Assembly (NCBI GenBank): GCA_955652215.1
Contig: CATPAX010000043.1
Coordinates: 1-8,543, forward strand
Direction of reading: 5' to 3'
Origin: an uncultured Solirubrobacteraceae bacterium
GTDB lineage: Bacteria; Actinomycetota; Thermoleophilia; Solirubrobacterales; Solirubrobacteraceae
Length of the DNA: 8,543 nt
In this document: piece after piece, positions 1 through 5,552 of the stretch
Numbering within the stretch: the stretch's first letter is position 1
Layout of the letters: every line of letters begins with the position of its first letter
The notes under the pieces: generated by a model
The model's input: the letters and a program-made list of their open reading frames with translations, nothing else
Databases searched by the model: none
What the model was told of the DNA's origin: nothing
Position numbers and translations under genes: made by a program

Positions 1-773
1 CTGCGCTCGGTGCGAAGGACGCTGTACGCAGGGCGAGGAGCAGGGCGAGGCATCTCCTCCGTCCCGCACGGCTTGACCTCGCACTCCAGACCGGCTACTG
101 AGACAACCTCCCGCGCCAGCTCGAACCACGAGCACTCCCCACCGCCCGCCACATGGAGAGTCCCGAGCGGCCGCTGCACTGCGAGGGCGACCAGCGCGCG
201 GGCAAGGTGCCCGGTGAACGTCGGGCACCCCACTTGGTCATCTACCACCTTGAGCTCATCACGCTCGGCAGCGAGCCGCAGGATCGTGGCGGGGAAACAG
301 GGACCGCCGCCGCCAAACAGCCAGGAGGAGCGCACAATCGTGTGGCTGGTGGGAGCCTCGCGGGCGACGGCAAGTTCCCCGGCCAGCTTCGAGCGACCAT
401 AGGCTGAGACGGGGCCGGGACGATCGGACTCGACGTACGGATCGCGCTTGCTCCCGTCGAAAACGTAATCGCTCGAGACGTGGAGGGTCCACGCGCCCGC
501 CGCGGCGGCGGCACGGGCGCAGTGCCCGGCGCCAGCTCCGTTCACCTCGGTGGCATCAGTCTCGTGGTCCTCGGCGCCGTCCACATTGGTCCACGCCGCG
601 CAGTTGATGATCGCATCCGGCTTGGCATCGGCGGTGGCTTGCGCCACCGCGCGGGCGACGCGGATGTCGAGCTCATCGTGGGAGAAGACAAGCGGCTCAT
701 GACCGGCCTGCACCGCCGCGCTCTCCACATCCTGGCCGAGCATGCCGCGGCCTCCTGTGATCAGAACTCGCAT
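1..773 (-). CDS. rmlD: dTDP-4-dehydrorhamnose reductase RmlD (3' end outside window)
   Basis: RmlD reduces dTDP-4-dehydro-L-rhamnose to dTDP-L-rhamnose with NAD(P)H, the last step in making the rhamnose donor for cell-surface polysaccharides; it acts in the cytoplasm. The reading frame runs open from the ATG at 773 to the window edge, giving 257 residues. The N-terminus MRVLITGGRGMLGQ carries the Rossmann GxxGxxG (residues 7-13). HVSSDYVFDG (98-107) and AYGRSK (124-129) supply the catalytic Ser/Tyr/Lys, with Y125 and K129 matching Tyr128 and Lys132 of the Salmonella enzyme and a Ser where that enzyme has Thr104. VRSSWLFGGGG and DDQVGCPTF are further RmlD hallmarks. The family is about 280-300 residues, so roughly 25-40 C-terminal residues are missing at the edge. 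An in-frame TAG lies four codons upstream, so this ATG is the first possible ATG. It follows the cupin gene on the same strand after a 31-nt gap. Identification is firm. Confidence 0.95.
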   Translation of the reverse strand, partial: MRVLITGGRGMLGQDVESAAVQAGHEPLVFSHDELDIRVARAVAQATADAKPDAIINCAAWTNVDGAEDHETDATEVNGAGAGHCARAAAAAGAWTLHVSSDYVFDGSKRDPYVESDRPGPVSAYGRSKLAGELAVAREAPTSHTIVRSSWLFGGGGPCFPATILRLAAERDELKVVDDQVGCPTFTGHLARALVALAVQRPLGTLHVAGGGECSWFELAREVVSVAGLECEVKPCGTEEMPRPAPRPAYSVLRTER

Positions 774-779
774 GTCGGC

Positions 780-808
780 GGTCTAGCGTAGTGACCGCGG
801 CCCGTCAA
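780..808 (-). promoter_or_regulatory. possible rmlD promoter
   Basis: Reading the minus strand, TTGACG (808-803) is followed after exactly 17 nt by TAGACC (785-780), then 6 nt to the rmlD ATG. The -35 matches consensus at five of six positions, but the -10 is weak and lacks the final T. If used, it would give a leaderless rmlD transcript. The -35 overlaps the stop codon of the cupin gene, so readthrough from that gene is an equally good explanation. No Shine-Dalgarno sequence is visible before rmlD. Confidence 0.3.
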
Positions 809-1194
809 TCGGCCCAGAAGTTCTGCACCATCTCACCGTCCCCGCCTTCGGGACGATCGGCACCGATCGCGATCAGCTCGAGCCCATCGGGACCGCCCTC
901 GAATCCGCGGGTGACCCGCGGGGCCACTCGGATCACGTCCCACTGGCGCAGATCGACGATCTCGTCATCGAGCTTCATGCGGCCCGAGCCGCTGACCACG
1001 ACGTAAGCCTCCTCCTGCTCGCGGTGGCTATGGCCGAAAGGAGTCCGGAAGCCGGGGGTATAGCGGAAGTACGTGACCCCGAGGTGCTCGGAGTCCATGT
1101 GCTTTCGCCCAAAGCGAGATTCGAGGCCATCGATCCCATGCTCGGCGGCGGCGTTGTCGACTTCCTTCAGGTTCTTGATCGTGTAGTCGGACAC
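805..1194 (-). CDS. small single-domain cupin protein
   Basis: A 129-residue protein with one cupin beta-barrel. Motif 1 is clear: GHSHREQEEAYVVVSGSG (residues 54-71) gives the H55-x-H57 pair and a Glu at 61/62, the usual metal ligands. Motif 2 is VIRVAPRVTRGFEGGPDG (87-104), where the normal ligand His is replaced by Arg (R96). From memory, this Arg substitution recurs in a group of actinobacterial stand-alone cupins, so it is probably a subfamily trait and not damage. The start is GTG at 1194, preceded by AGGAGG at 5-nt spacing, one of the best ribosome binding sites in the window. It lies head to head with the VOC gene, 26 bp apart, and upstream of rmlD. It is too short and too different to be RmlC epimerase. 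Substrate and function cannot be told; sugar-related, small-molecule binding or sensing roles are all possible. Confidence 0.85.
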   Translation of the reverse strand: MSDYTIKNLKEVDNAAAEHGIDGLESRFGRKHMDSEHLGVTYFRYTPGFRTPFGHSHREQEEAYVVVSGSGRMKLDDEIVDLRQWDVIRVAPRVTRGFEGGPDGLELIAIGADRPEGGDGEMVQNFWAD

Positions 1195-1220
1195 TGTCCC
1201 CTCCTGGTAGGGTCGCGGTC
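1195..1220. promoter_or_regulatory. 26-bp divergent start region of cupin and VOC genes
   Basis: Only 26 bp separate the GTG of the cupin gene from the ATG of the VOC gene. On the plus strand TAGGGT (1208-1213) lies 7 nt before the VOC ATG, the arrangement of a leaderless promoter. On the minus strand the same interval holds AGGAGGGG, the cupin Shine-Dalgarno sequence, so the cupin transcript must start inside the VOC coding region. The two signals overlap in space (CCCTCCTGGTAGGG is also a short imperfect dyad), so initiation in one direction could interfere with the other. I see no good -35 for either gene. Confidence 0.5.
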
Positions 1221-2000
1221 ATGGGTGAACGAACGAAATACACAGCCGGCACCTTCTCCTGGGCAGACCTCACGACCCCCGACCCGGCAGCCGCCAAACG
1301 CTTCTACGGCGAGTTGTTCGGGTGGGAGGCAGAGGACTTACCTGTCGGCGAAGGCATGTTCTATTCGATGATGCGGGTTGACGGCAAGGACGTGGCGGCG
1401 ATCTCGCCGCAGCAGCAACAGCAGCGTGAGGCGGGCGCCCCTCCAGCCTGGAACTCCTACGTCACGGTTGACAGCGCCGACGCCGCACTCGATCGCGCCA
1501 AGGAGCTCGGCGGCACCGTGCACGCACCGGCATTCGATGTCATGGACGCAGGGCGCATGGGGGTCGTTCAGGACCCGCAGGGCGCCTTCTTCCTGGCCTG
1601 GGAGCCCAGGTCGAACATCGGCGCGTCGCTGGTCAATGCCCCCGGAGCCCTGTCCTGGAACGAGCTCGCCACCACCGATCTCGACGGGGCGGGGCGCTTC
1701 TACTCGGAGCTGTTCGGGTGGGCGCTTACCCCGCTCGAGGGCATGCCGATGCCCTACTCGACGATCCAGAACGCGGCCGGACACACCAATGGCGGGATGC
1801 GGCCGACGACGGCCGGTGAGCCACCGAACTGGCTCGTCTACTTCGGCGCGGACGACATAAATGGCTCTGTGGCCAAGGTCGGCGAGCTCGGAGGCGGCAC
1901 CATGAGCGAGATCGTGGACATCGGCGCCGGGAAGATTGCGATCGTGCGTGACGCGCAGGGCGCCGTGTTCGCGCTCTACGCCGGACAGTTCGAAGACTGA
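1221..2000 (+). CDS. tandem VOC (glyoxalase/bleomycin-resistance fold) protein, Rv0577/CFP32-like
   Basis: A 259-residue protein made of two VOC domains, about residues 10-128 and 143-255. Each opens with a repeat of the same motif: SWADLTTPDPAAAKRFYGEL and SWNELATTDLDGAGRFYSEL, each followed by FGW. Each closes with a DPQGAFF- or DAQGAVF-type strand. The order and wording (FYSM, AFDVMDAGRMGVVQDPQGA, IGASLVN, SWNEL) closely resemble Mycobacterium tuberculosis Rv0577 (CFP32, about 261 aa), judged from memory. The first-strand position that is His in glyoxalase I is Asp (D16) in domain 1 and Glu (E148) in domain 2, and only domain 1 ends with a Glu at the C-terminal ligand site (E128), so metal-dependent glyoxalase I activity is doubtful. 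A run of five Gln sits in a loop at 64-68. No signal peptide is seen. It probably binds or modifies a small molecule or takes part in detoxification; the substrate is unknown. Translation is likely leaderless. Confidence 0.9.
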   Translation: MGERTKYTAGTFSWADLTTPDPAAAKRFYGELFGWEAEDLPVGEGMFYSMMRVDGKDVAAISPQQQQQREAGAPPAWNSYVTVDSADAALDRAKELGGTVHAPAFDVMDAGRMGVVQDPQGAFFLAWEPRSNIGASLVNAPGALSWNELATTDLDGAGRFYSELFGWALTPLEGMPMPYSTIQNAAGHTNGGMRPTTAGEPPNWLVYFGADDINGSVAKVGELGGGTMSEIVDIGAGKIAIVRDAQGAVFALYAGQFED

Positions 2001-2016
2001 CAGGCGCGGTCCCATC

Positions 2017-2064
2017 TGTCGCTCTCGCGCCCCGGGCATGTCCGCCTGGGGCGCGAGACCGACA
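2017..2064. terminator. strong hairpin between convergent VOC and MFS genes
   Basis: TGTCGCTCTCGCGCCCC (2017-2033) pairs with GGGGCGCGAGACCGACA (2048-2064): 17 positions with one mismatch. The helix continues inward through 2034-2037 with 2044-2047 (one G-T), leaving the 6-nt loop ATGTCC. It lies 16 nt after the VOC stop and 52 nt beyond the MFS stop, between converging genes, so it can serve both as terminator. There is no T-run on either side, as is usual for hairpin terminators in GC-rich actinobacteria. Nothing else is seen in this 116-bp spacer. Confidence 0.75.
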
Positions 2065-2116
2065 TGACTGGCCCGCTAGGAGCTCCAGTCGAGGTCTAGC
2101 ACGCCAGCAGTGGATG

Positions 2117-3655
2117 TCAGGCACTCGCCGGGGCTGTAGCGGTGTCGCGGCTCTGGTAGGTCACGAAGTCGCTGCCGCGAACGAGCACCAGCCCCAGGAC
2201 CGCGCCCACGAACGCAACGATCGCGCCGACCAGCAGGATGTCGTTCATCGCGCTGGCAAACGCTCCACGGATCGCCTCTGAGGCCTGCGCGCGGTGGGCC
2301 GCCGGCGCGGCTCGCACGACGACCTGCGCACCCCCGGCGGCGACAGCATGCGCGACCTGGGACACGTGGGCAGCGATCGGGCTCCTGGCCAGCGCCGGCG
2401 CAAGCTTGCTGATCAGGGCGCTTTCGAAGATCGACCCAAGCACCGCGATCCCGGTCGCGGTGCCGATCTGACGAAAGGTCGAGTTGATCCCCGACGCCAT
2501 CCCGCTCCGCTGCGGCGGGACCACCCCAATCGCCGTTGAGGCGAGGGCGGGGTTTATCAGCCCGATGCCCGCACCAGCGGCGACGAACCCGACCAACAAC
2601 GCGGTCCAGTGCGAGGACACGGTCAGCCCTCGCATGAGCAGCAGACCACCGCCGACGAGAACCAGACCGACGCTCATCAGGATGCGTACCGGGAAGCGCT
2701 CGGCCAGGCCTCCCGCGGCCGCCGCGACGAAGAAGCTGACGACCGTGACCGGCAGGAACCGCAGACCCGTCTGCAACGGCGAGAGCCCCAGGATCGTCTG
2801 CAGGTACAGCGTCAGGTAGAGGAACATCGCGAACATCGACGCGGACAGCGCAAACGCGACGATGGCCGCCCCATCGAAGGTGGGATTTCGAAACAGGGCC
2901 AGGTCGAACATCGCGTGGGGCTGCTTGATCTGGGCGATCGTGAAGATCACCAGCAGGCCGAGCGATGCGGCGAGCAGCAGGACGATCTCGCTGCTTCCCC
3001 ACCCCGCCGAGTTTCCCCGCGTGATCGCGAACACCAGCAGGAACAGCGCCGCGGTGAAGGTGATCGTGCCGATCCAGTCGACCCTGGTCCCCTCGGGATT
3101 GCGCGACTCGGCCACCTTGGTCATCGTCAAAGCGGCTGCGGCGATCCCGACGGGAACGTTGATCAGGAAGATCGACGGCCATCCAAACCCCTGAGTGAGC
3201 ACGCCGCCGAGCAGCGGTCCGATCGCGGCTGACGCACCGATCGTCGCTCCCCAGATCCCAAACGCGGTGCCGCGCTCGCGGCCATGAAACTCCTGCGCCA
3301 GCAGCGCCAGCGAGGTGGCAAACATGATCGCGCCCCCGATCCCCTGCGCCCCGCGGGCGACGATCAAGAACAGGGCACTCGGGGACACGGCGCACAGGAG
3401 CGAGGTAAACGCGAACAGCCCAAGTCCGATGGCAAACATCAACCTCCGGCCCAGGAGATCGGCCAGCGATCCCGCCGTGAGCAGCAGGGCCGCAAGCGTC
3501 AGCGCGTAGGCATCGATCACCCACTGGATGTCCGAGAAGCTGGCGTGAAGGCTGCTCGCGATCTTCGGCAGCGCGACATTCACGATCGTGATGTCGAGCA
3601 GGAGCATGAATGTCGCGACGCAGACGATCGTCAGCGTCCACCACTTACGCTGCAT
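2117..3655 (-). CDS. DHA2-family (EmrB/QacA-type) MFS drug exporter, 14 TM
   Basis: A 512-residue inner-membrane proton-coupled exporter of the DHA2 family, which has 14 transmembrane helices. Signature motifs are present in order: LDITIVNVALP in TM1 (20-30, with the Asp conserved in DHA2 pumps), WVIDAYALTLAALLL in TM2, motif A GSLADLLGRR (62-71), RGAQGIGGAI (101-110), and the antiporter motif C GATIGASAAIGPLLGG (136-151). Length is typical and the frame intact. A polar, Ala/Gln/Arg-rich stretch (about 425-465) forms the long loop before the last helix, common in this family. The start is ATG at 3655; the candidate -10 lies 8 nt upstream with no Shine-Dalgarno. It lies 54 bp downstream of the SDR gene on the same strand. 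Substrate cannot be predicted; multidrug or secondary-metabolite efflux is likely. No TetR or MarR regulator is adjacent. Confidence 0.93.
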   Translation of the reverse strand: MQRKWWTLTIVCVATFMLLLDITIVNVALPKIASSLHASFSDIQWVIDAYALTLAALLLTAGSLADLLGRRLMFAIGLGLFAFTSLLCAVSPSALFLIVARGAQGIGGAIMFATSLALLAQEFHGRERGTAFGIWGATIGASAAIGPLLGGVLTQGFGWPSIFLINVPVGIAAAALTMTKVAESRNPEGTRVDWIGTITFTAALFLLVFAITRGNSAGWGSSEIVLLLAASLGLLVIFTIAQIKQPHAMFDLALFRNPTFDGAAIVAFALSASMFAMFLYLTLYLQTILGLSPLQTGLRFLPVTVVSFFVAAAAGGLAERFPVRILMSVGLVLVGGGLLLMRGLTVSSHWTALLVGFVAAGAGIGLINPALASTAIGVVPPQRSGMASGINSTFRQIGTATGIAVLGSIFESALISKLAPALARSPIAAHVSQVAHAVAAGGAQVVVRAAPAAHRAQASEAIRGAFASAMNDILLVGAIVAFVGAVLGLVLVRGSDFVTYQSRDTATAPASA

Positions 3656-3663
3656 AAGTCCCG

Positions 3664-3669
3664 ATCCTA
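3664..3669 (-). promoter_or_regulatory. candidate leaderless -10 for the MFS gene
   Basis: On the minus strand TAGGAT is followed by 8 nt (CGGGACTT) and then the MFS ATG. The spacing puts the transcription start at or next to the ATG, and no Shine-Dalgarno sequence is present. There is no recognisable -35. The site falls in the 54-bp gap after the SDR stop, so the MFS gene may have its own promoter besides readthrough from the SDR gene. Confidence 0.5.
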
Positions 3670-3709
3670 GCTGGCGGCTGGTGTGAGGCGCATCACGGCC
3701 GCAGGCTGG

Positions 3710-4402
3710 CTAGGCGCGCCCGTAAACCGGCATCGCCGCACCGCTCACCGGCGAGGAGTCGTCGGACAGCAGATGGGCGATCACCCCGGCGATCTCGGCC
3801 GGCTTGACCCAGCGATCGAAGGCGGCGTCCGGCATCGAAGCGCGGTTGCCGGGCGTGTCTATCACGCTCGGCAGGATCGTGTTACAGCGGATCCCGTCGT
3901 CTTTGTACTCCACGGCAACGGCACCGGAGAACGCAATCACAGCCGCCTTGGAGGAGATGTAGCCGGCGGCGCCCTTGAATGGATGCAGGGCAGCGCGCGT
4001 CCCCACGCAGACGATCGACCCACCGCCGTGCTCGAGCATGTGCGGGACCGACGCCTGAGTCATCAGATAGGCGGGACGCAGGTTCAGGCGAAACTGCCTC
4101 TCGAACTCCTCGATCGGAGTCTCGTGGACGCGCGTTCCCATCGCGAAGCCGCCGACGAGGTTGACCAGCCCTCGTAGCGGGGGCGCCCCGTCGGCCGTGG
4201 CCGTCTCGATCACCTGGTCCACCGAGGCCTGCTCGAAGAGATCGGCTTTCACCAGCTCGAGGCCTTCGTGACGCTCGACGCGCTCGAGCTCCCTCTCCAC
4301 GACCCACGGCACCACCACCCGCCAGCCGCCGACGAGCAGGCGTGTCACGACCGCGGAACCGAGTCCGCCCGTGCCACCGGTGACGATTGCTGTGCGCTCC
4401 AT
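3710..4402 (-). CDS. SDR-family NAD(P)-dependent oxidoreductase
   Basis: A 230-residue classical short-chain dehydrogenase/reductase. The cofactor motif TGGTGGLG is at residues 8-15, the structural Asn motif is NLVGG (81-85) in place of the usual NNAG, N107 is in FRLNLRPAY, and the catalytic pair is Y148-ISS-K152. The position 13 residues before the Tyr, normally the catalytic Ser, is Thr (T135, in VCVGTRAALHP). LPSVIDTPGNRASMPDAAF and the end SGAAMPVYGRA match a recognisable actinobacterial SDR group, as I remember it. It probably oxidises or reduces a small alcohol or ketone in the cytoplasm; the substrate is unknown. The start is ATG at 4402, with a weak GGACGG 5 nt upstream. It is divergent from the YhaM-type gene (38 bp between starts) and precedes the MFS exporter by 54 bp, so the two may form a short operon. 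Confidence 0.92.
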   Translation of the reverse strand: MERTAIVTGGTGGLGSAVVTRLLVGGWRVVVPWVVERELERVERHEGLELVKADLFEQASVDQVIETATADGAPPLRGLVNLVGGFAMGTRVHETPIEEFERQFRLNLRPAYLMTQASVPHMLEHGGGSIVCVGTRAALHPFKGAAGYISSKAAVIAFSGAVAVEYKDDGIRCNTILPSVIDTPGNRASMPDAAFDRWVKPAEIAGVIAHLLSDDSSPVSGAAMPVYGRA

Positions 4403-4420
4403 GACTGCCGTCCGCGAGCC

Positions 4421-4430
4421 ACTCTATCTT
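4421..4430. promoter_or_regulatory. overlapping divergent -10 elements for SDR and YhaM-type genes
   Basis: The 10-bp string ACTCTATCTT holds TATCTT on the plus strand (4425-4430), 10 nt before the YhaM-type ATG, and TAGAGT on the minus strand (4426-4421), 18 nt before the SDR ATG. The hexamers overlap by two base pairs. It is the most AT-rich spot in the 38-bp spacer. A single promoter opened in both directions would explain how two genes share so short a space. No -35 is evident on either side. Confidence 0.45.
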
Positions 4431-4440
4431 CAATCGGGCC

Positions 4441-5409
4441 ATGGAAGTACGCCAGTTTGCGGACGAATGCGAGGTCGCCCAGGCGCTGATCGTGCGAGAA
4501 GCGCAGACGCGGGTGCAGGACGGAAGCGAGTGCCTGAAGGTCGTGCTCGGTGACCGCACCGGCACGGTGACGGCGGTGATCCGCGAAGACCTCGAGCGCG
4601 CCCGCGAGCTCTGCCGGCCCGGGAGGGCGGTGTTCGTTCGAGGCCGCTATGGGACCGACGACTGCTACGGAGCGCGACTGGCCGTTGAGAGCATTCGGGT
4701 TGCCGACCCGGCCGAGTTCCTTCGAGGCGACGTGGTGGACGGGCCTTCGCGCACCGCCGAGCAGATGGAGGCGGACCTGCGCGAGCTGCTCGCCACGGTG
4801 CAGAACCCGCATCTGCGTCGGCTGCTGGCGGCGATCTTCGGCGAAGGTTCGGCCACCTGGGCGCGCTACCGCAGCGCACCCGCGGCCAAGCGCTACCACC
4901 AGGCCTATCCGCACGGCCTGCTCGAGCACTGCCTGACCGTCGCTCAGGCGGTCAGCACGATCTCGGCCACGTTCCCGGGGATCGACCGAGATGTCGCAGT
5001 CACCGGGGCGCTGCTGCACGACATCGGCAAGCTCGAGGCGTACGAGATGCGCGACGGCGCGATCTCGATGTCCGACGAGGGACGGCTCTACGGCGAGATC
5101 CCGCTCGGCTACTACGCCGTCAGGCGGGAGATCGAGCGTCTCGAGAGCTTTCCGGATCAGCTCGCCCAGGCGGTGCTTCACATCATCCTCAGCCATCACG
5201 GGTCGCTAGAGCACGGCAGCCCCGTAGTCCCATGCACGCGCGAGGCAACGCTCGTGCACATGATCGACAACCTCGGGGGACGGCTGGGGAGCTTCGACCG
5301 GCTGGAGCGCGAGCTTGCCGCTGGGGAAATGTGGTCCGGGTATGACCGCGTGCTGGGCGCGGGCGCCTACTTCGCCGGCCGCGGGCTTGGCGACCTCGCC
5401 GCGGCGTAG
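4441..5409 (+). CDS. yhaM: YhaM-family 3'-5' exoribonuclease (OB-fold + HD domain)
   Basis: A 322-residue cytoplasmic protein with the architecture of Bacillus YhaM/Cbf1: an N-terminal OB-fold nucleic-acid-binding domain (about residues 10-90, with LKVVLGDRTGTVTAVIRED and PGRAVFVRGRY) and a C-terminal HD hydrolase domain (about 120-310). The HD metal-binding residues are in place: H158-GLL-EH163, H193-D194 (ALLHDIGKLE), H252-H253 (LSHHG) and D276 (HMIDNLGG). KRYHQAYPHGLLEH is characteristic of the family. Family length is about 310-330, so the gene looks complete. Known members are metal-dependent 3'-5' exonucleases acting on short RNA and single-stranded DNA; the same activity is inferred here. 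The start ATG at 4441 has a candidate -10 ending 10 nt upstream and no Shine-Dalgarno sequence. It lies divergent from the SDR and 143 bp before pafBC. A signalling HD hydrolase is less likely because of the OB-fold. Confidence 0.85.
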   Translation: MEVRQFADECEVAQALIVREAQTRVQDGSECLKVVLGDRTGTVTAVIREDLERARELCRPGRAVFVRGRYGTDDCYGARLAVESIRVADPAEFLRGDVVDGPSRTAEQMEADLRELLATVQNPHLRRLLAAIFGEGSATWARYRSAPAAKRYHQAYPHGLLEHCLTVAQAVSTISATFPGIDRDVAVTGALLHDIGKLEAYEMRDGAISMSDEGRLYGEIPLGYYAVRREIERLESFPDQLAQAVLHIILSHHGSLEHGSPVVPCTREATLVHMIDNLGGRLGSFDRLERELAAGEMWSGYDRVLGAGAYFAGRGLGDLAAA

Positions 5410-5420
5410 ACCCGGCAAAC

Positions 5421-5475
5421 GCCCTGTCGGCGCCGCGGCCTGTTTCGGAGCGGTTACGAGCTGTCTCGACAGGGC
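5421..5475 (+). terminator. dyad-rich region after the YhaM-type gene, terminator or operator
   Basis: GCCCTGTCG (5421-5429) is a perfect 9-bp inverted repeat of CGACAGGGC (5467-5475), with 37 nt between. A third copy of the core, CTGTC at 5461-5465, can pair instead with GACAG at 5468-5472 in a tight hairpin within the imperfect palindrome GAGCTGTCTCGACAGGGCTC (5458-5477). The start of the structure is 11 nt after the YhaM-type stop, which fits a terminator, but it also lies upstream of the pafBC promoter and its CTGTC/GACAG half-sites could be protein-binding sites. There is no T-run. Confidence 0.45.
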
Positions 5476-5538
5476 TCCAAAACATCGCAAATAGCGAACG
5501 GCCGGCCGGGCGTCTAATCCAGGCCAGGCATCCGCGAC

Positions 5539-5544
5539 TACAGT
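5539..5544 (+). promoter_or_regulatory. candidate leaderless -10 for pafBC
   Basis: TACAGT lies exactly 8 nt before the ATG at 5553, the same spacing as TAGGAT before the MFS ATG. No Shine-Dalgarno sequence precedes the ATG, so a transcript starting at the ATG is expected. This hexamer includes the T of the in-frame TTG at 5544, which argues that the TTG is promoter DNA and not a start codon. No convincing -35 is seen. Confidence 0.55.
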
Positions 5545-5552
5545 TGCATCCG

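Noticed and set aside
1..402. Plus-strand open frames across the first 800 bases.
   Set aside because: They are antisense to rmlD, which gives an unambiguous protein on the minus strand over the whole stretch.
1195..1213. TGTC at 1195-1198 before TAGGGT as a PafBC-dependent (RecA-NDp-like) promoter for the VOC gene.
   Set aside because: The distance from TGTC to the -10 is about three bases too short for the known motif and the bases after TGTC do not match.
2609..3232. A 207-codon plus-strand open frame rich in Arg, Gln, Glu and Asp opposite the MFS gene.
   Set aside because: It is an antisense shadow of a membrane-protein gene (reverse-complemented hydrophobic codons yield polar residues) and has no domain or start signal.
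2076..3644. A 522-codon open frame on the minus strand overlapping the MFS gene in another frame.
   Set aside because: Its translation is an Arg/Asp/Gly-rich string with no hydrophobic segments or known motifs, while the other frame gives a complete 14-TM DHA2 protein. Long spurious frames are expected in GC-rich coding DNA.
3680..3697. GTGA-GGCGCA-TCAC dyad between the SDR and MFS genes as an operator.
   Set aside because: Only 4-bp arms, easily found by chance, and no regulator gene lies next to it.
5544..5552. TTG at 5544 as the pafBC start, adding three residues (MHP).
   Set aside because: No Shine-Dalgarno sequence supports it, its T belongs to the TACAGT -10 candidate, and ATG 5553 fits both the promoter spacing and the usual N-terminus.
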